From Methanomassiliicoccales archaeon (GTDB taxonomy: Archaea; Thermoplasmatota; Thermoplasmata; Methanomassiliicoccales; UBA472), in assembly GCA_026394395.1 (NCBI GenBank), contig JAPKYK010000002.1, positions 62,001 through 126,000 of the forward strand: a stretch of 64,000 nt of DNA. The letters run 5' to 3'. The notes below the pieces were generated by a model that did not search any database, was not told the DNA's origin, and saw nothing but the letters and a program-made list of their open reading frames with translations. Made by a program: the position numbers and the translations under genes. Shown piece by piece: positions 41,978-50,210 of the stretch; position 1 is the stretch's first letter, and every line of letters starts with the position of its first letter.

Positions 41978-43030
41978 CTACTCGGCGGTAAGCCAGTCGG
42001 CCGTCCGTCCGCTTACGATGACCCGCTTTTGCCTCAGTTCGGCCACCTTGGCGCAGCCGGTGAGGAACATGGCGGCCTTGAACTCGGCCTTCATTCGTTC
42101 TAGTTTAGCCACGACCTTTTCGCTGGAGTCCAAGGCCTCGGCCAATAGGGAGCGAGCGCATCCGGCGGAGCTTGCGCCTAAGGATATGCCCTTGGCCATG
42201 CGCAGTCCGTCGTCCACTCCCCCACTGACGATCATCTCCAGTCCGACATCGGCCTCGATGACCGCCGCCGGGGCGGGGACCCCCCAATCGAAGAAGGTCA
42301 TGCCCAGGGCACTGGCCACGGAATTCCCCTGGGCTTCGGCCCGGTACATCTCCACCGCGGCGAAGCTTGTACCGCCCACTCCGGCCACGTCCAGCCCTCG
42401 TATTCCCGTGCCCTTCAACTGCAGGGCGGTCTCCCGGGATATCCCGGCGCCGGTCTCCTTCACCATGCAAGGCAGCTCTTTCGCCAGGGACCGGATGCCG
42501 TCCAGGCATCCCTTGGCGTTGACGTCGCCATCGGGCTGCACGACCTCCTGCAGGAAGTTCAGATGGATGGCCATGATGTTCGCCCCGATGATCTCCTTGG
42601 CCTTGACCACGTCCTCCACGGAGAACGGTTTCTTTCGTTTCTGCTTGACCAGCTGAGGAGCGCCAATGTTACCGATCACCAGAGGCACATCGTATTCTTT
42701 CACCACGGAATAGGAACCGTCATCGCCGTGCTCGATGGCCGGCCTCTGGCTGCCCACCCCTAACCCGATGCCCATCTTAGCGCAGGCCTCGGCCAAGTTA
42801 CGGTTGATCTTCTCGGCCTGCGGGAAGCCGCCGGTGATGGCGGTGACCACCAGAGGAAAGTCCAGCCTCTTGCCGAACAGGGTCACCGAGGTGTCGAGGT
42901 CATCCATGTCCACCTCCGGCAGCGCCTGATGCACCAGCTGCACGTCCGACCAATAATCGTAGTCCGGAACTACCTTCTGTCTCAGGGCGATGTCGATGTG
43001 GTCCGATTTCCTGCGCTCGATCTTCTTCAT
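41978..43030 (-). CDS. fni: Type 2 isopentenyl-diphosphate delta-isomerase
   Basis: A 350-residue FMN-dependent isomerase interconverting IPP and DMAPP. It starts 'MKKIERRKSDHIDIAL' and contains 'ITGGFPQAEKINRNLA', 'GVGSQRPAIEH', 'HLNFLQEVVQPDGD' (with the catalytic Gln) and the FMN-phosphate loop 'GVDDGLRMAKGISLGA'. The start at 43030 overlaps the IPK stop by 4 bases. This is the middle gene of the isoprenoid operon. Confidence 0.95.
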   Translation of the reverse strand: MKKIERRKSDHIDIALRQKVVPDYDYWSDVQLVHQALPEVDMDDLDTSVTLFGKRLDFPLVVTAITGGFPQAEKINRNLAEACAKMGIGLGVGSQRPAIEHGDDGSYSVVKEYDVPLVIGNIGAPQLVKQKRKKPFSVEDVVKAKEIIGANIMAIHLNFLQEVVQPDGDVNAKGCLDGIRSLAKELPCMVKETGAGISRETALQLKGTGIRGLDVAGVGGTSFAAVEMYRAEAQGNSVASALGMTFFDWGVPAPAAVIEADVGLEMIVSGGVDDGLRMAKGISLGASSAGCARSLLAEALDSSEKVVAKLERMKAEFKAAMFLTGCAKVAELRQKRVIVSGRTADWLTAE

Positions 43031-43812
43031 TTGCCGCTCACCACCCTGGAGGCCACGACACGCTCGCCGCGCAACGCTGACTCCAGCCTGCCGGGGGCCT
43101 TTCCGTTCAGGACCAGGCACTCTCCGGTCATCCCGGCCATGTCTATCATATGCTGTATCTTGGCGAATATGCTGCCGGTGACATCAACGTTCCTCTCGGT
43201 GCGTGGAAGGGCGTCTAGAACTGCCTTGTCCACCTTCTCGATCAGCCTGGCCCCCGGGTCCTTGGTCGGATCGGAGGTGTAGACGCCGTCGACGTCGGTG
43301 ACGAACACGACCTTCTCAGGACGGAACTCGCGGACCAGGGCGGTCATCAGCTGATCGCCGGAGCAGATGCTCAACCCCCGCTTTGCATCCCATACCACGT
43401 CCCCGAAGGTAAGGGGGACCATGCCCATCTCCAGGTATCTCTTGAAGACGCCCAGGTCCAGACGCTCGAGGGCGCCGTCCTTCATGACGGCGCAGGAGAC
43501 CGGCGGCAAGGGGACCACGGCGATCCCGCTCTCCGTCAGGCAGCGGGAAACCTCCAGGTCCAGCTCTCGGACGTCGGCCATGACCTTGGCCGCCCCGATG
43601 AGCTGGGAAGGTTCAGTGATGCCCAAATGCAGGCGGTTCTCCTTGGCAAGCATGTGCCCGAAGGAGCCCGCCCCGTGCACCAGCATCACTTTCTGCCCGG
43701 ACGCGGCGATCTCCGAGGCGAGCCTTAGCGTAGTGTCGCGGTCGAAGGTGCGGTACCGCCCTTTGTCAGTTATCACGCTGCCACCCAATTTGACCAGTAT
43801 CATCTGCTTCAA
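43027..43812 (-). CDS. Isopentenyl phosphate kinase
   Basis: A 261-residue amino-acid-kinase-fold enzyme phosphorylating isopentenyl phosphate to IPP, the last step of the archaeal mevalonate pathway. The ATP loop 'VKLGGSVITDKGRY', the substrate His in 'HGAGSFGHMLAKE' and the nucleotide segment 'FVTDVDGVYTSDPTK' are intact. It is first in the IPK-Fni-IdsA operon, so the three consecutive steps are coupled. Confidence 0.95.
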   Translation of the reverse strand: MKQMILVKLGGSVITDKGRYRTFDRDTTLRLASEIAASGQKVMLVHGAGSFGHMLAKENRLHLGITEPSQLIGAAKVMADVRELDLEVSRCLTESGIAVVPLPPVSCAVMKDGALERLDLGVFKRYLEMGMVPLTFGDVVWDAKRGLSICSGDQLMTALVREFRPEKVVFVTDVDGVYTSDPTKDPGARLIEKVDKAVLDALPRTERNVDVTGSIFAKIQHMIDMAGMTGECLVLNGKAPGRLESALRGERVVASRVVSGK

Positions 43813-43860
43813 GATAATCCGTCTCCCGCTATTAATCTTTCAACATCGGAAGTTGGACGG

Positions 43861-44661
43861 TCACACCTGCCGCCCGCACTTAGGGCAGAAGGCGTCGCCG
43901 GCGGCAAGCTCGGCCTGGCAATAGGCGCAGGTCCGCGGCGATCCCAACGGAGCTCCGCACTTGCGACAGAACTGGTCGTCCTGGGCGGTGATGGCCTGGC
44001 ACTTTGGACACTTACTCTCCGGCTTGGGCACCTTGATCAGATGTACGTCCGCCTTGGCCTCAATGGATTCCGGAGAGTCCCCCAAAAGCTTCCTGGCCTT
44101 GAGCCCTTCCTTAAGGGCGTCGTTATATCTATTGTCCGAATAGCACTCCTCGGCCAAGCACAGATGGGCTTTCGCATCCCCCAAGTCCTTTCCCGACCTC
44201 TCCTCCTCGGCCAACCGGTCGCGACAGGCGTTGATGATGAAGCGCGACTCGATCAAGTTCAGTTCCAGCTTCTTGACCTCGTGCACCGTCTTGTGCTCCT
44301 CCTCCGTCGGTTCAGGCTCAGACGGTTTCGTAACAGGTACATCCAATATCACCGTAGGGGACTTGATCAGCACGTCGCGGGCTCTCAAGGCCAATTCCTT
44401 GGCCGGCAGGAAATTGTTGCGGCGGTAAGATTGTTCGGCCTGCAGGATGATGGCCTCGGCCTCTTTGGTGTCCCTGCCCTTCTCCTTCAAGGACGTCGCT
44501 ATGGACCTGGTGGTGGCGATGCAATTGTAAGCATCGTCTTTTACTATGTTCCTGGCCACGTACTCCTTGTTCCGGGTGCGCATGAAGCGCAGCTCGAAAT
44601 AGATTACGAATAGCAAGAGTATAAAGAGGACGACAAGGAGAACGATGTTAGTATCCAGCAC
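43861..44661 (-). CDS. Membrane-anchored double zinc-ribbon protein
   Basis: About 266 residues. One N-terminal TM helix (residues 4-24) is followed by a long helical cytosolic region resembling two TPR-like helical pairs ('AEAIILQAEQSYRRNNF', 'AHLCLAEECYSDNRYND'). Two C-terminal zinc ribbons ('SKCPKCQAI', 'FCRKCGAPLG' and 'TCAYCQAEL', 'FCPKCGRQV') complete it. The GTG at 44661 has GGTGATA directly before it. The function is unknown. It is the last gene before the 5S rRNA and giant-gene locus. Confidence 0.7.
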   Translation of the reverse strand: MLDTNIVLLVVLFILLLFVIYFELRFMRTRNKEYVARNIVKDDAYNCIATTRSIATSLKEKGRDTKEAEAIILQAEQSYRRNNFLPAKELALRARDVLIKSPTVILDVPVTKPSEPEPTEEEHKTVHEVKKLELNLIESRFIINACRDRLAEEERSGKDLGDAKAHLCLAEECYSDNRYNDALKEGLKARKLLGDSPESIEAKADVHLIKVPKPESKCPKCQAITAQDDQFCRKCGAPLGSPRTCAYCQAELAAGDAFCPKCGRQV

Positions 44662-44749
44662 TATCACCTTACATCTTGGAGGGCACTAGGTTTTGTTCAA
44701 TATTAATCCTATGTGTAGAATGATATGATAAAAGAAAATGAAGTAGAAT

Positions 44750-44873
44750 GGCTGACAGCGTTCCAGGCTTCCCGTGGGCTCGCGCACCACAGTACAACGG
44801 AGAACGCGGGCGGGCTTAGCTTCTGGGATCGGACGAGACCAGGCGTATCCCCGCCGCGATGGCCGTCAAACCA
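44750..44873 (-). rRNA. 5S ribosomal RNA, copy 1
   Basis: The minus strand reads GGTTTGACGGCCATCGCGG, then the internal 5S signature CAGAAGCTAAGCCCGCC, and ends GCGCTGTCAGCC-like. The ends GGTTTGACGG and the 3' CTGTCAGCC pair loosely as helix I. It is identical over 125 bases to the copy at 52865, is not linked to 16S or 23S here, and is transcribed away from the giant gene. The same-strand upstream region is AT-rich. A 5S assignment fits archaeal 5S better than any other RNA I know. Confidence 0.88.
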
Positions 44874-44879
44874 TTCTGA

Positions 44880-45302
44880 ATCAGTGCAACCAATCCGATT
44901 ATAAAAACTTTATTCGCAAAGCACCTTAAATTTTAGAAAATGAACAAGACCGGTCATTTATCACTATTTAATAATATATTTATATAATAAATAATAAATA
45001 GACAATAAATTACCGAAATTAGCTTATATTCAAAATTGAGAACAATAATGGAACAATTGAACTTTTAAAATTATATTAAATCACAATAAAAAATACTGGG
45101 TAAGTAACATACGCTCAATGAAGAATGAGGTTTATTAAATTATCAACGCTGATAATAACAATTATATATCCATATCTTCGTAATTCATCAACAATTCAAT
45201 CACTTACAGACGACCTACTGACCAATAAGTTGTAAGATCAATCTTCGCAATAGATGCACCGTCGATGTTTGAGATTGAATCATCAATGGGGGGGACGAGA
45301 AC
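44880..45302 (+). promoter_or_regulatory. AT-rich promoter region of the giant surface-protein gene
   Basis: About 420 bases, strongly AT-rich, with no gene. CAATTATATATCC at 45159-45171 is the best TATA box and would give a leader of about 110 bases. A GGGGGGGAC ribosome binding site sits 7 bases before the ATG. ATCA-ACGC-TGAT just upstream of the TATA is a small inverted repeat. The left end would also hold the 5S copy 1 promoter on the minus strand. Confidence 0.5.
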
Positions 45303-48300
45303 ATGAGTGCTAGTGACGATGCAGATAATCGTATTAATCTAGGTAAGATCGCCTCTATTTTGATTGCGGTCTTTATGATAAGTGCCGGGCTCATCACAGT
45401 GATGCAGTTCGGTGTGAACTCTAGCTCCGGGCAAGGCGATCCGGCTGAATACTTTGTTGGATATAAGTCGGAAAGCGGCACCTGGGTGACTGGTGATCTT
45501 GGCAATGCATATATAGAAGGAGATTTTGTCTCTTACCAGTTACGCATTGACAACAGTAGCAAAATATGGGGTGCGGAAGAATTCAGTATCAATTATAATT
45601 TCTATCAAAGTTCCCAAGATGCAATTTTTGTTGACGGTTTTGACACATCAAACGCCACTGGCTTCCAATATTCTACTACCGGGCTCCTGGCTGATGGATT
45701 TGAGGTTCCATCCTCAGGATGGGGCACGCACATTGCGACCCCCGAGGCTGGAGAGACCGCGGCGGCTGGTGATGCTCAGATCGTCAATTACATGGACGCA
45801 GTCGGTGGTACGGATTCCGAGTCCACGCCGAGCGCCATGCGTTACTTCACAGTCAAGAACCTTCCATGGGAAGCTTTCATGGATGGCTATGTCATCTTCT
45901 TCTTCAGGGCGCACCTATCCCTGAGCATAATATGGATGGCAGATCTGGAGAAAGATCTTCCCCAGGCCTTGGACGGTAACGAGTTCGAGGGTTGGACCGG
46001 GATCAGCCCGCACAATGGTTCCTCTTATGCCAGCGGTGCCTCAAGACATTTCACCGTTGTATATCCTGGGGTTGGAGGAAAGACGATCCCCATCCCCATC
46101 ACTGATTATCCGAAAGATGTAATCAACGTGCGGAAGTTCATCAACAACGTGCCCTACAATAACTGGTTGATGCACCTCGAGGGCAAGCTGAGCCTATGGG
46201 GTACAACTGGTGAGGGTTATGTGTATATACCATACTGTCCTCAACCGGTCCTCACCGGTGCCGGACCATGGGCATTAGGCTACTGTGCCTTTGATGCCCT
46301 GCCGCGCGGTAACTATACGGTATGGGAAGAAGGTGTGGGAGGCTATATCCTACGGGGCATAGGAACTAATCCAGACCTTCACCTATACAACCCAGGTAAG
46401 TTGCAGTACTTCGATGCCGCTACAGAGACCTTGCTGGACAATCCCGATGTTAATTTCAAGGTCAGGTTCGATATGGAACGCGGTACGTGGCTCAGCCCCA
46501 AGACCGAGATCATCGATTTCTATAATTTAGCTGTCGGCAACATCTCCGGGTACAAGATACACGATGTCAATGGTGACGGCACCGTCGACGCTGGCGAATC
46601 GGGATTGGCCGGGTGGACCATCGAGCTGTACGAACTGGGCGGCATTTCCCCCGTCGCTACAACCACCACGAACGATACAGGTTATTTCGAGTTCGCTAAC
46701 GTTCTCGTTGGTGATTATACAGTGAAGGAGATCATGCAAGAAGGATGGTACAACACCTCCCCGATCTCTGAGAACGTATGCATTGGTTGCGCCTCAGAAA
46801 TAACCGACATAATGTTCCTCAACACCATGTACTCCTCGATCTGTGGAAACAAGGTGGAGGATATCAACGGTAACGGCGTCCAAGACGCGAACGACACCAC
46901 GATCGCGAACTGGGAGATATGGTTGTACAAGAACAGCGAGCACGTCAACACCACCCATACTGACGAAACAGGTCACTTCTGTTTCGACATGCTCACCCCT
47001 GGAAATTACACCGTCGAGGAGCAGGTTCCCGCTGGGTGGTATTACACCGATGTGCAATCATACACCTTCAACCTGATATCAAACAGCCACGAGAGGGTCA
47101 CCTTCCTGAACACCGAGAAGGTTTCCATCTGCGGTTACAAGTTCGAGGATATGAACGGTGATGGCGTGTGGAACGAGGGAACGGACCTCGGCCTCCCCGG
47201 TTGGACCATATACCTGTTCAACGGGACCATCGAGGCGGGGGAGCAACCCTTCAAGACCACCACCACCGACAGCACCGGGTACTTCTGCTTCTCCGGACTG
47301 CCGGTGGGCGAGTACACCGTCAAGGAACAAATGAAGTCCGGATGGTATAACACCTCTAAAGATGAGGTTACAATATCGCTAACGTCCGGAGAATCTAAAA
47401 GCATCATGTTCCTCAACACCGAAAAGGTGCATATCTGCGGATTCAAGTACGAAGATATGAATGGAAACGGCACGTGGGACGAGGGGGACCTCGGCCTCCC
47501 CGGTTGGACCATATACCTGTTCAACGGGACCATCGAGGCGGGGGAGCAACCCTTCAAGACCACCACTACTGTCAGTGGTGGTGGCTTCTGCTTCCATGGA
47601 CTGCCGGTGGGCACCTATACCGTTAAAGAAGAAATGCAGTCCGGATGGTACGCCACCTCCGACGAAGAGGTGACAGTGTCGCTAACGTCCGGAGGATCTA
47701 CGTGCGTTGAGTTCCTCAACACCCACCTCGGCCAAATATGCGTCTTCAAGTACGATGACCTGAATGGAAACGGTACATGGGAGCAAGGCGAACCCGGTGT
47801 GGCCGGCGTGCTCATGGAGCTGTTCGAGGGCACCATCGGAATCGATGAATCACCTATAGCCACGGGCACCACCAACAGCACCGGCTATGTATGCTTCACT
47901 GGTCTGACTCTCGGCACGTACACCGTGCGCGAGAATCCCCTGCAGGGAACCTATCCCAGCAACGGAACGACCAATGTAGCTGTAATCGACCAGTCCAATG
48001 AGACCGTGAGGATAAGCTTCGGTAACATCGAGGTCGGCCGTATATGCGTCTACAAATACGAGGATGAGAACGGCAACGGCGTGCGTGACGCGGGCGAGGA
48101 CACCCTGGTCGGTGGAGTGCACGTAGAGCTTTGGAAGGGCGGGGTGATGATTGGTTGCGGATCAACAAGCGGATGTCCCTGTCACTGCCTGTGCTTCTAT
48201 AACCTCGTGTTCGGCACCTACATCGTCAACGAGACCGTGCCCGAAGGCTGGTACAACACCACCTCCGCCGAGGTGGAGGTGGTCATCGACCAGTCGGGTG

Positions 48301-50210
48301 AACATGTTGGCGTGACCTTCCTGAACACCGAATACTCATCCATAAGCGGATACAAGCTGCAGGACATCGACGGCGACGGCTACGCCGACGCCTCGGATAC
48401 GCCTATAGAGAACTGGGAGATACAACTGTGGCGCGATGGCCATTTGGTCGATACCAACTTAACTAACGAAACGGGTCACTTCTGTTTCGACATGCTCGTC
48501 CCCGGTAATTACACGGTGATCGAGGAAACGCGGACTGGCTGGTACAACACAACTCCTGACGAGATACCGGTGACCATCGTCTCCGGCGACCACGTCAACA
48601 GCGTCCTCTTCCTGAACACCGAATACTCCTCCATCTGCGGTTACAAGGTTGAGGACCTGAACGGTGACGGACAACAGACCGGGAACGAAACAGGCCTCTC
48701 CAACTGGGAGATCCGGTTGTACAAGCTGAACGAAGAGGTGCCCACATCCATCGTTGTAAGCAGCTATGTGCTTGTGGCCACGAACTTCACCGACGAGAAC
48801 GGACGCTTCTGCTTCACCAACCTGACGCCGGGCCAATACCTGGTCGAAGAGGTCATGCAGGCGGGATGGTACAACACCAGCCCGATAAACTATACCGTCG
48901 AGATATCGTCCGGTAACCACGTGGAAAGGGTCTTCCTAAACACCGAGATGGGCCGCATATGCGGTTACAAGGTCGAGGATCTGAACGGTAACGGATCGTG
49001 GGACGAGGACGAGCTCGGCGTCCAAGGCTGGTACATAGAGCTAAGGAAGGATGAGGAGTACTACAACTCCACTCTGACCGGTGCCGACGGGAGCTTCTGC
49101 TTCACCAACCTCACACCTGGGGAATATGTGGTCTACGAAGGTTACGACTGCCATTGGTACAACACCTCCGCGACCTATGTGGAGGTGTCCATATCCTCTG
49201 GTGTTGTCGTGAACGATGTGGTGTTCCTCAACGTGCGCTATGGCCAGATCTGCGTCTACAAGTACGAGGACGAGAACGGCAATGGCGTGCGTGACGAGGG
49301 CGAGAACACCCTGGTCAACGGCGTGTTCATCGAGCTGCTGCTTGATGGACAGGGCATACGCTCCGGATACACCGGCCAGTGCCCCTGCATGGTCCGCCTG
49401 GGACAGATATGCGTCTTCAAGTACCAGGACATGAACGGGAACGGCGAAAAGGATGCCAACGAACCAGTGCAAGCTGGAGTGACCATACAGCTGTGGTCTA
49501 ACGGCTCGATGATCGCCAGCGGCGTCACCGGCGAGGACGGCAAGGTGTGCTTCACCAACCTGACCCTGGGCGACTACATCGTAAATGAGACGGTGCCCAC
49601 AGGCTGGTATGCAACGAACGGCACCTCCTTCAATGTGACCATCGACGAATCAGGACAATACATAGAGCTGACGTTCCTGAACACTGAGTATGGTCAAATA
49701 TGCGTCTACAAGTACGAGGACGAGAACGGCAACGGGGTGCGCGACGAAGGCGAGAACACCTTGGTCAACGGGGTGACCGTCGTTCTGATGGACGCCTGCG
49801 GCGCGGTGATAGGCACCGGCGTCACGGGTGACAACGGCACCGGCAAGGTCTGTTTCACTAACCTGACACTGGGCACCTACTACGTGGAAGAGACCGCCTG
49901 GCCTTCGGGATGGTACTCCACCGATGCGACGATGAAGGAAGTATGTCTGGAGACCTCCGGGGCCTCGAACAGCACATTCTTCCTGAACACGCAGTATGGA
50001 CATATATGCGTCTACAAGTACGAGGACGAGAACGGCAATGGCGTGCGTGACGAGGGCGAGAACACCCTGGTCAACGGCGTGTTCATCGAGCTGCTGCTTG
50101 ATGGACAGGGCATACGCTCCGGATACACCGGCCAGTGCCCCTGCATGGCAACTACACGGTTCGTGAGACCGTGCCCACAGGATACTACAACACCACCTCC
50201 ACCTCGGTGA
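45303..50210 (+). CDS. Giant SdrD-B-repeat surface protein, N-terminal part (frame broken near 50148)
   Basis: The open frame has 1635 residues. One TM signal anchor (about residues 14-37) is followed by a unique 370-residue beta-rich region and then repeats of about 95-105 residues. Each repeat opens 'ICGYKFEDMNGDG' or similar (Ca-binding DxNGDG loop), then 'GWTIYLF', 'FCFTNLTPGNYTV' and 'GWYNTS', as in bacterial SdrD-B/Cna-B domains. Twelve complete or partial units lie here, plus the start of unit 13. Unit 10 is cut short after 'GQCPCM'. In unit 13 the frame shifts at about 50148 and the last 20 residues are off-frame. The natural protein continues in the frame at 50135. N-glycosylation sequons are dense. 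No anchor other than the N-terminal helix is seen. Confidence 0.8.
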   Translation: MSASDDADNRINLGKIASILIAVFMISAGLITVMQFGVNSSSGQGDPAEYFVGYKSESGTWVTGDLGNAYIEGDFVSYQLRIDNSSKIWGAEEFSINYNFYQSSQDAIFVDGFDTSNATGFQYSTTGLLADGFEVPSSGWGTHIATPEAGETAAAGDAQIVNYMDAVGGTDSESTPSAMRYFTVKNLPWEAFMDGYVIFFFRAHLSLSIIWMADLEKDLPQALDGNEFEGWTGISPHNGSSYASGASRHFTVVYPGVGGKTIPIPITDYPKDVINVRKFINNVPYNNWLMHLEGKLSLWGTTGEGYVYIPYCPQPVLTGAGPWALGYCAFDALPRGNYTVWEEGVGGYILRGIGTNPDLHLYNPGKLQYFDAATETLLDNPDVNFKVRFDMERGTWLSPKTEIIDFYNLAVGNISGYKIHDVNGDGTVDAGESGLAGWTIELYELGGISPVATTTTNDTGYFEFANVLVGDYTVKEIMQEGWYNTSPISENVCIGCASEITDIMFLNTMYSSICGNKVEDINGNGVQDANDTTIANWEIWLYKNSEHVNTTHTDETGHFCFDMLTPGNYTVEEQVPAGWYYTDVQSYTFNLISNSHERVTFLNTEKVSICGYKFEDMNGDGVWNEGTDLGLPGWTIYLFNGTIEAGEQPFKTTTTDSTGYFCFSGLPVGEYTVKEQMKSGWYNTSKDEVTISLTSGESKSIMFLNTEKVHICGFKYEDMNGNGTWDEGDLGLPGWTIYLFNGTIEAGEQPFKTTTTVSGGGFCFHGLPVGTYTVKEEMQSGWYATSDEEVTVSLTSGGSTCVEFLNTHLGQICVFKYDDLNGNGTWEQGEPGVAGVLMELFEGTIGIDESPIATGTTNSTGYVCFTGLTLGTYTVRENPLQGTYPSNGTTNVAVIDQSNETVRISFGNIEVGRICVYKYEDENGNGVRDAGEDTLVGGVHVELWKGGVMIGCGSTSGCPCHCLCFYNLVFGTYIVNETVPEGWYNTTSAEVEVVIDQSGEHVGVTFLNTEYSSISGYKLQDIDGDGYADASDTPIENWEIQLWRDGHLVDTNLTNETGHFCFDMLVPGNYTVIEETRTGWYNTTPDEIPVTIVSGDHVNSVLFLNTEYSSICGYKVEDLNGDGQQTGNETGLSNWEIRLYKLNEEVPTSIVVSSYVLVATNFTDENGRFCFTNLTPGQYLVEEVMQAGWYNTSPINYTVEISSGNHVERVFLNTEMGRICGYKVEDLNGNGSWDEDELGVQGWYIELRKDEEYYNSTLTGADGSFCFTNLTPGEYVVYEGYDCHWYNTSATYVEVSISSGVVVNDVVFLNVRYGQICVYKYEDENGNGVRDEGENTLVNGVFIELLLDGQGIRSGYTGQCPCMVRLGQICVFKYQDMNGNGEKDANEPVQAGVTIQLWSNGSMIASGVTGEDGKVCFTNLTLGDYIVNETVPTGWYATNGTSFNVTIDESGQYIELTFLNTEYGQICVYKYEDENGNGVRDEGENTLVNGVTVVLMDACGAVIGTGVTGDNGTGKVCFTNLTLGTYYVEETAWPSGWYSTDATMKEVCLETSGASNSTFFLNTQYGHICVYKYEDENGNGVRDEGENTLVNGVFIELLLDGQGIRSGYTGQCPCMATTRFVRPCPQDTTTPPPPR
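47183..47566 (+). repeat. 81-bp perfect internal repeat pair
   Basis: Bases 47183-47263 recur exactly at 47486-47566, 303 bases (101 codons) apart, within SdrD-B units 3 and 4. They encode 'GLPGWTIYLFNGTIEAGEQ'. The distance is in frame, consistent with a domain duplication or recent gene conversion. Confidence 0.85.
49251..49392 (+). repeat. 142-bp perfect direct repeat, copy A
   Basis: Identical to 50007-50148. It encodes the first half of SdrD-B unit 10 ('CVYKYEDENGNGVRDEGE'). Right after it the unit lacks its second half and the next unit starts at 'LGQICVFKY'. A repeat edge that coincides with a lost half-domain suggests recombination or an assembly join. Confidence 0.9.
50007..50148 (+). 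repeat. 142-bp perfect direct repeat, copy B
   Basis: Identical to 49251-49392, 756 bases downstream. It encodes the first half of unit 13. Exactly at its end the frame shifts: the continuation 'GNYTVRETVPTGYYN' is in the next frame, and about 10 residues of the unit (the 'VCFTNL' strand) are missing. Confidence 0.9.

Noticed and set aside
44750-44874. 125-bp repeats considered as insertion-sequence ends or att sites
   Set aside because: No transposase or integrase is nearby and no inverted termini are seen. The sequence reads as 5S rRNA on the minus strand.
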